Assembly: GCA_019314155.1 (NCBI GenBank)
Contig: JAFCZV010000075.1
Location: forward strand, 1-12,685
DNA from: Deltaproteobacteria bacterium
GTDB taxonomy: Bacteria; Desulfobacterota; Desulfobacteria; Desulfobacterales; UBA11574
Length of the DNA stretch: 12,685 nt
Reading direction: 5' to 3'
Shown: piece after piece, positions 1 to 6,984 of the stretch
Layout of the letters: each line of letters begins with the position of its first letter
Position numbering within the stretch: position 1 is the stretch's first letter
Notes under the pieces: generated by a model
The model's database searches: none
Seen by the model: only the letters and a program-made list of their open reading frames with translations
Told to the model about the DNA's origin: nothing
Program-made: the position numbers and the translations under genes

Positions 1-892
1 CTGTACCGTAGATATATTCAAGCTGCCTTTCGTTTTCATTGACGAGCATGATTATGGCACGGTGGATCTTGCAGACATTTGAAAGAATGTTCATTATAAC
101 AGTCAAAAGTTGTTCCAGATCGAGTACAGAGAGAATTGCCTTTCCGGTCTCCTGGATGGCCACTATTTGCTTGATTTTTTGATTCAGATCTACATTCAGT
201 TGATAGACTTCTCCGTATTTTTGCTCAATAATTTTCTTGTCATTCTCAATTTCCTTTATTGTTTTCATTAAAACCGATTTTGGAGTGAAAAACCGTGAAA
301 AAGTCTCCTGGAATCTGTTCTTTGTATTCCATTTTAAATGGTATTCACAGTATGGGGAGCCTTCAAAATAACATTTTTCTTCCGTAAGGGAGAGAGGCTT
401 TCCTCCCCATGTCGTCGGTATAAACGTGTAAGCACCTTGATTGAACAAGCATATATCTTTAGATACATCCATCCGGGGATTCCAGTGCAACCTAATAATG
501 GCGTCGCTTCTTTTTATTTTTACCAGCTCCACGTCCTTGCTTTTGTTCCATTTGGCATTTATCCTTTGAGCATTTTTTAGCGCTCTACTATGGGATCCGA
601 AAACTTTTACAATTAAGCTCTTAAAACCCAGATCGGTCTTCTCAACAGCATATTGAGCAATTTTGTAAGGAACCCACTCGTCATTAAAAATCAATTTTGC
701 CCGTTTAAATAATTTGGAAACCACGGTGCAGGAGATCCAGTTGTTGGGGTCTTCCAAAAAGGCTTCTGGATCAGGCAAGAGATCGATTCTAGGGTCAAGG
801 TTCTTCAATAAATCGGAAAGATCACCATTATTATGTTCCTTGGTATAATCCAGAATAACCCTGGAATTTATGCAGCTTGTTTCTCGTTCCAT
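1..892 (-). CDS. Sensor protein, N-terminal part (cysteine-motif sensory domain, coiled coil, start of GAF domain); runs off the left edge
   Basis: An open frame runs from ATG at 892 leftward to the window edge with no stop (297 codons), so the C-terminal output domain is missing. The first ~200 residues form a globular domain that ends in a CYFEGSPYCEYHLKW motif. This resembles the C-x-G-x-x-x-C ending of V4R/XylR-N-like ligand-binding domains, but that comparison is from memory and uncertain. A charged helical stretch rich in E, K and Q follows (KEIENDKKIIEQKYGEV, probable coiled coil). Next comes VAIQETGKAILSVLDLEQLLTVIMNIL, which looks like the opening of a GAF domain. The protein is probably a cytoplasmic sensor histidine kinase or a cyclase; the output cannot be seen. 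The ATG is 12 bases after the stop of the radical SAM gene and in the same frame, with no clear Shine-Dalgarno sequence. Its translation may therefore depend on the gene upstream, which is disrupted here. Confidence 0.75.
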   Translation of the reverse strand, partial: MERETSCINSRVILDYTKEHNNGDLSDLLKNLDPRIDLLPDPEAFLEDPNNWISCTVVSKLFKRAKLIFNDEWVPYKIAQYAVEKTDLGFKSLIVKVFGSHSRALKNAQRINAKWNKSKDVELVKIKRSDAIIRLHWNPRMDVSKDICLFNQGAYTFIPTTWGGKPLSLTEEKCYFEGSPYCEYHLKWNTKNRFQETFSRFFTPKSVLMKTIKEIENDKKIIEQKYGEVYQLNVDLNQKIKQIVAIQETGKAILSVLDLEQLLTVIMNILSNVCKIHRAIIMLVNENERQLEYIYGT

Positions 893-904
893 TTGCTTTA
901 ATGT

Positions 905-2412
905 TTATTGAACACGTTTGCTCATCATAAAATAGAATGACTCGGGCAAGATGGATGCAATACATCTTACAGGATGTCTTCCCAGGACACGCAGAGGGTA
1001 TTTTGTAAAATATCGCCGCAGCCGCCTGTGGCGCCTGAGAAATCTTGCCAACAAAATTAGGAATGTCTCATAGTTTCTTTGGTATGTTACGTGGCTTCGT
1101 GTATAGAATCTAAATTCTTTTTCATTAAAAGGCTTAATGATGCCATCCATTAGAGCTTTATTATAGATTGGCGTGCCTGGAAAGAAAGCCAGAAAAAATA
1201 TATTAATCCTGACATGCAACGGCAAATCAAGAATGAATTGATACGTTTGAATAATATCATCTCGGGTTTCGTAAGGATTATCAATAATAAAATCGAGAAG
1301 AACATCGAGACCATGTGTCTTATGGTATGATGCCATCTGCTGAACAACATCTTTGGTCTTTGATATCTTAATCTTGCGATTATACACTTCATCAAGAGTC
1401 CGCTGGCTTCCTGACTGTACGCCCAACTGAATGACTTTCAACCCGGAATCCAAAAGTATTTCCACCTTTTCTTTGCGATAGGTATTTGCGCTCACGGCAA
1501 TTCCAAAAGGGAGTCCTATTCTCTTTTTATATGTATTGGCAAAATACTCCAACTGTTTTCTGGATCTCATGAAAAAGTCATCATCACCAAAAACTACAAC
1601 TTCAATAAAGTTAAGATGACCCAGTGTATATTCGAGTTCTTCAATGATACGGTCGATGTTGTAAAATCGCATGATATTATGGCCAAACAAATTGATATAA
1701 CGGGAATTATTACAGTAAGAGCATCTATGAGGGCATCCCCGAGATGTCAGGAAAAATAAAGTAGGTACAGGATAAGGGTAACCTGCGAGACGTTCCTTGA
1801 GCAATTCTTTTGTCATTTGGAAAAGGCCTTGGTCAAGCAGGAATTGATCGTCTAAATTGTAGTCATAGAAGGGAAGGCTGTCGAGGTCGGCAAACGGTGC
1901 TAAAGCCTTGTTCACCTTGTTTAACCCGTTCACCTTAAAAGCCATATTGGGCGTATTTAAATAATTTTCACCGGCCTCTATCTTGTTAACGAAATCAACA
2001 ACGACCTGGTCGCCCTCCGAAAAACAGATACCATCGGCGTAGCGAAGGCCAAGTTCAGGCACAGAAATGCAATGAGGGCCACCCCAAATAACTTTTAGCC
2101 CAGGAGTTCAGGCACAGAAATGCAATGAGGGCCACCCCAAATAACTTTTAGCCCAGGAAATTTCCGGTGAACGAACTCGGTCACCTGTATCGCCCTAATT
2201 GCATAGCTGCTGTGGACGGCAACCATAACGAGTTCGCCTTCTTTTAGTATTTCACTTAACGGCTCAAGCTCTTCGGGCTTATAGTCAAGCGGTTCTGTCC
2301 TGGATAAAAATACACATGTCACATGGTGTCCAGCGCGTTTCAGCAACGCAGAAATAAGGCGGGAGCCGTCAGAAGACAGTCGGCCTGAGATATTAATAAG
2401 TACTATTTTCAT
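905..2412 (-). pseudogene. B12-binding-domain radical SAM protein, split by a 53-bp tandem duplication
   Basis: The gene is read in two pieces. The N-terminal piece (2412-2095, 105 aa) begins MKIVLINISGRLSSDG and reaches KVIWGGPHCISVPEL, the Rossmann-like cobalamin-binding-type domain. No DxHxxG motif is visible, which is not rare in this superfamily. The C-terminal piece (from about 2062 to 905, 385 aa) carries the radical SAM cluster motif CPHRCSYC in SRGCPHRCSYCNN, then VVVFGDDDFF, VIQLGVQSGSQ and a basic C-terminus. The pieces are out of frame because 53 bp are duplicated at 2052-2157; the second copy brings in an immediate TAA. With one copy removed the frame is continuous for 484 codons and reads ISVPEL-GLRYADG, as expected for this family. 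The GTG at 2062 has no Shine-Dalgarno sequence, so the second piece may not be made. Substrate unknown. Its neighbours, a lipid-A-type acyltransferase and a sensor, hint at envelope lipid modification; this is inference only. Confidence 0.88.
2052..2157. repeat. Exact 53-bp tandem duplication inside the radical SAM gene
   Basis: Bases 2052-2104 and 2105-2157 are identical, and the match continues one base further (2105 = 2158) before ending. The unit begins AGTTCAGGCACAG and ends with AGCCCAGG. Because 53 is not a multiple of three, the second copy shifts the frame and creates the stop at 2097-2095 on the minus strand. The absence of any mismatch says it is recent, or that it is an assembly error. 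Confidence 0.97.
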
Positions 2413-2512
2413 TTCTATTCAAGCTGCCTTACAGATATAAATCATTCAAATTTTAACGAATCGAAAAATAGGCTATGTATTTATTGTTTGTAAAAAGGAC
2501 ATTAATATTTTG

Positions 2513-3490
2513 TCATGCAGCTTTCCTCATGGCAGGTTCCAGTAAAGGAATCGATGACGTCACTTCAACCTTGATACTTGAGGTCGCAACCATATCTAGT
2601 GCAGGATATTTTTTCCACTGATACCATTCTTCGGGATATTTGTATATATAGTGTTCCAAAAATTTTAACGCCATGGCTCCCACAGACATATTTATGGATC
2701 GCTGATACTGTTTCGCGATTTCTTCGTATGACGTTGTAATAAATTTATATCGATGATTATCATCTCTGTGCATAACACCGAAAACAACTGTGGCCCCGCA
2801 CCTTTTTGATAGGATGTTAATGGTTTTGTCCAAACCGACCTGTTTGCCCAGAAAAAATAGCTTGTCGTAACGACTCGGTTTCCATTCATCGATTTCATCA
2901 CACTGGGTTATTACAATTCGATTGGCCCTGAGGTCATCAAAAATTGCCCGTATTACATTAGGTGTCTTGTCTGCGTCGATGATTTTTGTCGAAAAATTGC
3001 TTGCCTGCTGGATCGATACATTCCGCAAATCCTTTGATTTGAATTTTGCGACGATGGATACCGGAAAATTGTTCGCACCGAGAAACGCCGGAATGAACTC
3101 AACGCCGCCAAAATGTCCTGTGATCAAAAGAATTCCTTTACCTTTTGCAAGCCCTTGTTTGATGGTGTCCAGGCCTTCACTTCTCATGTGGTTCATAACG
3201 AAATTTCGCAATATTCCGGCAGTGGAATAGGCGTTAAAAAATTTTTCAAAGTAATGAGAGAATATCCCTCGGAAAATGTTTTTGGTAATCGATCTTATTT
3301 CAGGTCTGTATTTGTGGTCGGAAAAAACGGTTTTAACAGCTTTTCTAATTTTCCATTTTTCTTTCGGGTTAAAGAAAAAGTATAATTTCCCCAGCATTCT
3401 GATGTAAAAGAAAGTTATTCTCCATCCAAGCATCCTGCACATCAAAATGTTAAACCGCCATTGGAGAAAAGCGCTTAAGTTTAGCTTCAT
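2513..3490 (-). CDS. Lysophospholipid/lipid A acyltransferase family protein (LpxL/HtrB-like)
   Basis: This 325-residue protein is read from ATG at 3490, chosen because a strong AGGAGGA lies six bases upstream (3503-3497); the open frame extends further to 3571 without such support. Family members transfer an acyl chain from acyl-ACP onto a lipid A precursor or related glycolipid at the inner face of the cytoplasmic membrane. The catalytic H-x4-E motif is present as GHFGGVE (His126, Glu131). It is followed by a conserved-type block, FFLGKQVGLDKTINILSKRCGATVVFG (about 212-238), which matches the G-x-A-x-LA-x-x-GA region of the LABL family. The hydrophobic, aromatic N-terminus (about residues 5-40) may be a membrane anchor. 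It is the first gene of the minus-strand group and is followed after about 100 bases by the broken radical SAM gene. The precise acceptor lipid cannot be told; hopanoid, aryl polyene or other glycolipid pathways use similar enzymes. Confidence 0.85.
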   Translation of the reverse strand: MKLNLSAFLQWRFNILMCRMLGWRITFFYIRMLGKLYFFFNPKEKWKIRKAVKTVFSDHKYRPEIRSITKNIFRGIFSHYFEKFFNAYSTAGILRNFVMNHMRSEGLDTIKQGLAKGKGILLITGHFGGVEFIPAFLGANNFPVSIVAKFKSKDLRNVSIQQASNFSTKIIDADKTPNVIRAIFDDLRANRIVITQCDEIDEWKPSRYDKLFFLGKQVGLDKTINILSKRCGATVVFGVMHRDDNHRYKFITTSYEEIAKQYQRSINMSVGAMALKFLEHYIYKYPEEWYQWKKYPALDMVATSSIKVEVTSSIPLLEPAMRKAA

Positions 3491-3579
3491 GATAAGTCCT
3501 CCTTTAGGGATAGAAATGTTTCTATGCAGCGAGTGAATTGTGAACTCAGGGGAATTGCCCAATTGGACCATGGAAAGCT

Positions 3580-3709
3580 GGAATATTGGAATACTGGAAT
3601 ATTGGGTCGAAAATCAGAACATTGCCCAATTTGGGAATATCAAAATGCCCATGTATCTTATGAAGTTGGTGGCAGTCCGTAACCCACCATTCCATCATTC
3701 CGTTATTCC
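3580..3709. repeat. Inverted pair of 8-bp GGAAT-type repeat clusters
   Basis: The left cluster holds three 8-bp units of the type TGGAATA(T/C) at 3579-3602, followed by GGG. The right cluster holds three units CATTCCAT, CATTCCGT and TATTCCCG at 3688-3711, preceded by CCCAC. In reverse complement the right cluster has the same GGAAT-every-8-bp pattern. Aligned as an inverted repeat, 3580-3606 and 3683-3709 agree at 21 of 27 positions, with a 76-base spacer. This looks like a dispersed intergenic repeat or the ends of a small palindromic element. Confidence 0.65.
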
Positions 3710-3863
3710 CGTCGAATAATTTACTGGCATAGTCAATTGATTGTAAACTTCCGAGACGTTAAATCTGATAAGGATCGACAACATCCACATAGAAATGAAG
3801 AGACGCAGAGGACACAACTGGCATAATTAAAACGATATTCTTCACGAAATATTCAGACTGAGC

Positions 3864-3898
3864 TGCAACAGAGAGAGCATTTCTCTCGGTTTGTTGCA
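3864..3898. other. Stem-loop (TGCAAC...GTTGCA)
   Basis: TGCAAC (3864-3869) pairs with GTTGCA (3893-3898), and GAGAGA (3871-3876) pairs with TCTCTC (3882-3887) around a five-base loop, with an asymmetric bulge (1 and 5 bases) between the two stems. There is no T-run after it on the plus strand, so it is not a classical terminator. Function unknown. Confidence 0.5.
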
Positions 3899-4140
3899 TG
3901 GAGCTTCAATGTGGGATGTTTAACAATTCGTTTGTTTGGTTTTATTTCAGTCAAAAAGCGTGCCAAAGCCACAAAAGTGCGTCGGGATTTGAAACAAAAA
4001 CCATTTTTTTAAATGTGCTGTTGGTATTGATGGAAATCCTTGATTCATTGGGCATTCTTTTACCTCATGACGGCGTTTGGATCGCCGGGGTGCTTAATCG
4101 ATCCAATGAATATTATTCTATTATATGGATGAAGTTTAAG

Positions 4141-4184
4141 CATGCACAGAAAAATGTGCATTTATGCACATTTTTCTGTGCATG
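4141..4184. promoter_or_regulatory. Paired enhancer-like dyads (likely binding sites of the adjacent sigma-54 activator)
   Basis: A perfect 21-bp inverted repeat (arms 4141-4161 and 4164-4184, centre TT) is itself made of two perfect dyads, TGCACA-N6-TGTGCA at 4143-4160 and 4165-4182. Their centres are 22 bp apart, about two helical turns, so two dimers could bind the same face of the DNA. They lie 103-142 bp upstream of the -24 element at 4285, the usual place for upstream activating sequences of NtrC-family activators. The half-site also resembles the TGCAC/GTGCA halves known for NtrC sites. As RNA it would form a very stable hairpin, but there is no transcript evidence for that. Confidence 0.75.
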
Positions 4185-4284
4185 TGTCGTAAAACCTCTT
4201 GCATTGACGATGATTCAATTTTATGTTCATATATAGTCATATACTTTTTGCAATTCGATCCGGCCGGAAGATTAAAAAAAAACA

Positions 4285-4300
4285 TGGCATAAAAATTGCT
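4285..4300 (+). promoter_or_regulatory. Sigma-54 (-24/-12) promoter of the response regulator gene
   Basis: TGGCAT-AAAAA-TTGCT matches the RpoN consensus TGGCAYR-N4-TTGCW, with the GG and GC doublets at the required spacing. Transcription would start near 4311, about 100 bases before the regulator ATG at 4415. Together with the paired dyads upstream, it implies that the regulator is expressed by sigma-54 RNA polymerase and probably activates itself. Confidence 0.8.
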
Positions 4301-4414
4301 GTATCGTGCTGTATGGATCTGTATAGATCCAATAGAATTTCAACCGGCAGCTTGTTGATGGTTTCGTAAAATTTTATTCCACCCATTTTGTGAGTATTTT
4401 TTGGATCATTACCT

Positions 4415-5767
4415 ATGAAAAAAAATGATACAATTCTAGTCGTTGATGACGAAAATGGCGTCCGCCAATCGTTTAATATGGTTCTCAAAGACAAGTACAA
4501 TGTGCTTCTGGCCGAAACAGGACAAGAAGCAATGGATATTTTTAGAAAAAATTCAGTTGATCTGATTCTGCTCGACATCCTTTTACCGGATATCGACGGC
4601 CTTGATCTTTTGCCAAAACTTGTAGAAACAGACCCGAATACGGAAATTATCATGGTCACCGCTGTAAATGAAATTCAATCGGCGGTAAAGGCGATTAAGC
4701 TGGGAGCGTATGAATATATCATTAAACCTTTTGTGGTGGATGATGTATTGACCTTGATCCGTCGGGCTTTAGAGAAACGGCGCCTTGTAAAAGAAGTTGC
4801 CTATCTCAGAAACGAGCTGGAACGGTACCACCCATTTGAAAAGATGGTCGGTAAAAACAGAAAAATGAGAAAAATTTTTGAGTTAATATCAACGATTGCC
4901 GTAAGCGACGGGACCGTACTTGTTCAGGGAAAGAGTGGAACCGGCAAAGAACTGGTGGCCCGGGCCATACATAACCGCAGCAATAGACGCCGACAGCCGT
5001 TTGTGGTGATTAATTGTGCCGCCATACCGCCGACCCTGATGGAAAGTAAAATCTTCGGGCACAATAAAGGGGCATTTACAGGGGCTATCGACACCAGTAT
5101 CGGAAAGCTTGAGCTTGCTGATGGGGGTACGGTCTTTCTCGATGATATTGATTCTCTGGATGTCAATATGCAGGCAAAACTTTTGAGAATTATCCAGGAA
5201 AAGGAATTTGAAAGACTGGGCAGCGCAAAGGTTGTCAAGGTCGATGTTAGGTTCGTGGCCGCTTCGAATAAGAGTATCAAAAACTTGATTTTACAGGGCA
5301 ATTTCCGGGAAGATCTTTATTATCGGCTCAATGTTTTCCCGATATGGTTACCTCCGTTGAGAGAGCGGGGAAATGATGTTTTGTTGCTTTTGGATCACTT
5401 TTTGGAGTTGAATTCCAAAAAGACCGGTAAACCCCCAAAAAGGTTCTCTAAAAGAGCTGTTAAAATACTTTTGAAATACGATTGGCCCGGGAATGTCCGG
5501 GAGCTTGAGAATCTGGTGGAAAGATTGTTTACCATTACCGAAGGTCCGGTGATCCATCTTGAAGATAATGTCTCCTTTAATATCGGTAATAAGGAAATCA
5601 AGGGGTTACCTTTAAAAGAAGCGGTGAGTATATTTGAAAGAAAATATATTTCTGAAGTGCTTGAAAGCTTTGATGGAAATCGAACAAAAGCGTCGGTTAA
5701 ACTTGGCATTCATCGTAATACCCTATTGTCAAAAACCAATGAATTCGGTCTGAATTTGAACAAATAA
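4415..5767 (+). CDS. NtrC-family sigma-54-dependent response regulator
   Basis: This complete 450-residue activator has three domains in the standard order. The receiver (about 5-120) has acidic residues DD at 11-12, the phosphoacceptor Asp54 in LLDILLPD and Lys104 in YIIKPF. The AAA+ sigma-54 interaction domain (about 142-375) has Walker A GKSGTGKE (172-179), the sigma-54-contacting loop GAFTGA (219-224), Walker B FLDDID (241-246), REDLYYRL (298-305) and WPGNVREL (357-364). A Fis-type helix-turn-helix lies at the C-terminus (about 400-450, NRTKASVKLGIHRNTLLSK). When phosphorylated by a histidine kinase it should bind enhancer DNA and open sigma-54 promoters. Walker B has Asp-Asp where Asp-Glu is usual, a mild change whose effect is unknown. 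No complete kinase gene is adjacent; the partial sensor at 1-892 is a possible but unproven partner. Its own sigma-54 promoter and dyads lie upstream, and similar dyads lie between it and the dsr operon. The Shine-Dalgarno sequence is weak (GGAT, 4403-4406). Confidence 0.95.
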   Translation: MKKNDTILVVDDENGVRQSFNMVLKDKYNVLLAETGQEAMDIFRKNSVDLILLDILLPDIDGLDLLPKLVETDPNTEIIMVTAVNEIQSAVKAIKLGAYEYIIKPFVVDDVLTLIRRALEKRRLVKEVAYLRNELERYHPFEKMVGKNRKMRKIFELISTIAVSDGTVLVQGKSGTGKELVARAIHNRSNRRRQPFVVINCAAIPPTLMESKIFGHNKGAFTGAIDTSIGKLELADGGTVFLDDIDSLDVNMQAKLLRIIQEKEFERLGSAKVVKVDVRFVAASNKSIKNLILQGNFREDLYYRLNVFPIWLPPLRERGNDVLLLLDHFLELNSKKTGKPPKRFSKRAVKILLKYDWPGNVRELENLVERLFTITEGPVIHLEDNVSFNIGNKEIKGLPLKEAVSIFERKYISEVLESFDGNRTKASVKLGIHRNTLLSKTNEFGLNLNK

Positions 5768-5880
5768 TATTTGTATAGACAGTCCCGTTTCCAACCACTA
5801 ATTTTTTTCTGGATGGGCACTACCTTAATTTATCCACACCGATGAGTAAGCTGGATATAATCCAAAAATCCAAACCGCCA

Positions 5881-5908
5881 TGCACATAAATGTGTGCGCC
5901 GGTGCACA
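5881..5908. promoter_or_regulatory. Second set of enhancer-like TGCACA sites, upstream of the dsr operon
   Basis: TGCACA at 5881-5886 is followed after six bases by TGTGCG (5893-5898), five of six matches to the dyad partner seen upstream of the regulator. A second TGCACA begins at 5903, exactly 22 bp after the first, the same step as between 4143 and 4165. The right half of the second dyad is degenerate. The repeated layout suggests that the same activator binds here. Confidence 0.6.
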
Positions 5909-5934
5909 TAAAAAATGGCGCTTTCCGTGTTTCA

Positions 5935-5966
5935 CTGCAACAGCGAGCGCGCTCCCCGCAGTTTTT
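5935..5966 (+). terminator. Possible weak terminator after the regulator gene
   Basis: CTGC (5935-5938) can pair with GCAG (5958-5961) around the palindrome GAGCGCGCTC (5945-5954), and TTTTT follows at 5962-5966. The stem is imperfect and it lies 168 bases after the regulator stop, so the call is tentative. Confidence 0.35.
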
Positions 5967-6049
5967 CGAAAAAAATTACACAAACAGTACACCCTTTAAT
6001 AAAAAATTATCCTTTAATAAAAGATCATCCATTCCGTTGATACATAAGA

Positions 6050-6066
6050 TGGCATAAAAAAACGCA
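6050..6066 (+). promoter_or_regulatory. Sigma-54-like element with imperfect -12 box
   Basis: TGGCAT followed by seven A and CGCA resembles the regulator's own TGGCATAAAAATTGCT, but the GG-to-GC distance is one base too long and the TT of the -12 element is missing. It lies about 140-170 bp downstream of the second TGCACA set, a fitting distance for activation. As written it is a poor promoter; it may be a decayed or weak sigma-54 site. Confidence 0.3.
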
Positions 6067-6170
6067 TCGAACCCTCGATGATGTGCTTGTAGGTGGGGTT
6101 TGGAATCGGTTTTACTGGATTTTAGAATATTCCTCACTTTATATATTGGACATCTTTTTTTCATTTATCC

Positions 6171-6199
6171 TTGACATGAAATTTTAAAATGTTTATAGG
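6171..6199 (+). promoter_or_regulatory. Sigma-70-type promoter of the dsr operon
   Basis: A perfect -35 box TTGACA (6171-6176) is separated by 17 bases from TATAGG (6194-6199), which keeps the TATA of the -10 consensus. Transcription would start near 6206, leaving a leader of about 110 bases before the first gene at 6317. No other -35/-10 pair of this quality was found in the region. Confidence 0.55.
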
Positions 6200-6316
6200 A
6201 TTTCTCTTAAATGTATTTATCCTTGTTTTTTGCCTGAGACTGCCGATTAAGAAAAAAATTAATATCATTGACCTCTGATCGACAAATAGAATTAGGAGTT
6301 TGGAGCTGTCCTAAAT

Positions 6317-6880
6317 ATGAGGCTGAATAATTTACTGGCGCAAGGAAAAACCGCCATTTTAAAAAAGTGGTTCGTCTCGGCCATCGATACGTATCCATCC
6401 GACACCGCAAAATTTCTAAAACGCCAGAAGGATCCTTTTGCCAACCCGGTCGGCAGAACCATTTACCGCGGATTGGAGGCATTATTTGATCAACTCCTTG
6501 AGGATATGGATTATGAAGCCATTTCTTCCTTCCTTGACCCGATCATCAGAATCAGAGCCGTTCAGAATTTTTCCCCTTCACAAGCCACCAATTTCATCTT
6601 TTTTTTAAAAGATGTTATCAGAAAACATACACAGAAAGAAGTTTCCGAAGCACGGCTTTTCAACGAACTGCTGTTGTTTGAGTCAAAAATCGACAAACTC
6701 AGCCTGATTGCGTTTGACCTATATATGCAATGCAGGGAGAAGATATACGAACTCAAAGCCAATGAGATGAAGAACAGGACATTCAGGGCTTTCGAGCGGG
6801 CGGGCTTGGTGAGTGAGATCCCGGCGGATAAGTCGGTGGTTAATATTAATATATGTAAAGAGGCTTCTAACGATATATAG
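6317..6880 (+). CDS. RsbRD N-terminal-domain-like protein upstream of dsrM
   Basis: This 187-residue soluble, helical protein begins MRLNNLLAQGKTAILKKWF. Its first ~150 residues resemble the RsbRD N-terminal domain (RsbT co-antagonist type, globin-like sensor fold), with the typical LLxxxKxxIlxxWf start, a PVG-x-x-IYRGLEALFDQLL block and a DPIIRIRAVQNFSPSQATNFIFFLKDVI block. It lacks a STAS domain and the other partners of the RsbRST stressosome. From memory, short proteins of this kind occur directly upstream of dsrMKJOP in other sulfate reducers, which suggests a conserved accessory or sensory role, but the function is unknown. It has no signal peptide or membrane segment. A GGAG lies at 6302-6305. 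It is 104 bases before dsrM on the same strand and probably in the same operon. Confidence 0.75.
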   Translation: MRLNNLLAQGKTAILKKWFVSAIDTYPSDTAKFLKRQKDPFANPVGRTIYRGLEALFDQLLEDMDYEAISSFLDPIIRIRAVQNFSPSQATNFIFFLKDVIRKHTQKEVSEARLFNELLLFESKIDKLSLIAFDLYMQCREKIYELKANEMKNRTFRAFERAGLVSEIPADKSVVNINICKEASNDI

Positions 6881-6984
6881 ATTTTTCGTAAAATTGTGAT
6901 CTGGCTTTTTTAAAAAAAGCAGCATGAACCATTTGAAATCCATTCTATTGTCGTCATGGGGCCATCGAGTGAGGTAATAATATA

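Larger units (their letters stand above)
3491..4140. other. Long non-coding region between divergent genes; no gene seen
   Basis: No frame here has convincing codon structure or a protein family signature. It contains the GGAAT-type inverted repeats (3580-3709), a direct repeat of ATTGCCCAATT at 3554-3564 and 3621-3631, and a hairpin at 3864-3898. The promoter of the acyltransferase operon should lie in its left part, but I could not point to a convincing -35/-10 pair on the minus strand. Confidence 0.6.
5768..6316. other. Non-coding region between the regulator and the dsr operon
   Basis: This 549-base stretch has no convincing gene. It holds a second set of TGCACA sites (5881-5908), a GC-rich hairpin followed by T5 (5935-5966), a 12-bp direct repeat CCTTTAATAAAA (5993-6004 and 6011-6022), a sigma-54-like box (6050-6066), a small stem-loop CATCGA-accc-TCGATG (6065-6080) and a sigma-70-type promoter (6171-6199). 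Its size and content point to complex control of the dsr operon. Confidence 0.7.

Noticed and set aside
338..580. An 80-codon plus-strand open frame
   Set aside because: It is the shadow of the sensor gene on the minus strand, whose frame is open through the whole stretch.
3725..3739. TGGCAT-agtcaa-TTG, a sigma-54-like element
   Set aside because: The -24/-12 spacing is one base too long, the final C of the GC doublet is missing, and no gene follows in that direction at a proper distance.
3898..4236. A 112-codon plus-strand open frame
   Set aside because: It runs through the perfect inverted repeat of the enhancer region, has no family resemblance and no ribosome site, and lies where control DNA is expected.
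5830..5838. A perfect DnaA-box 9-mer TTATCCACA
   Set aside because: Only one copy is present, with no cluster, no origin-type AT-rich unwinding region and no dnaA or other replication genes nearby.
5976..6164. A 62-codon minus-strand open frame with an AAGGA before its ATG
   Set aside because: The peptide has no recognisable features and lies in the dsr control region with AT-rich repeats; too little support to call a gene.
6904..6920. GCTTTTTTAAAAAAAGC as a terminator between the RsbRD-type gene and dsrM
   Set aside because: The palindrome is almost all A and T with no loop and little stability; the genes more likely share a transcript.
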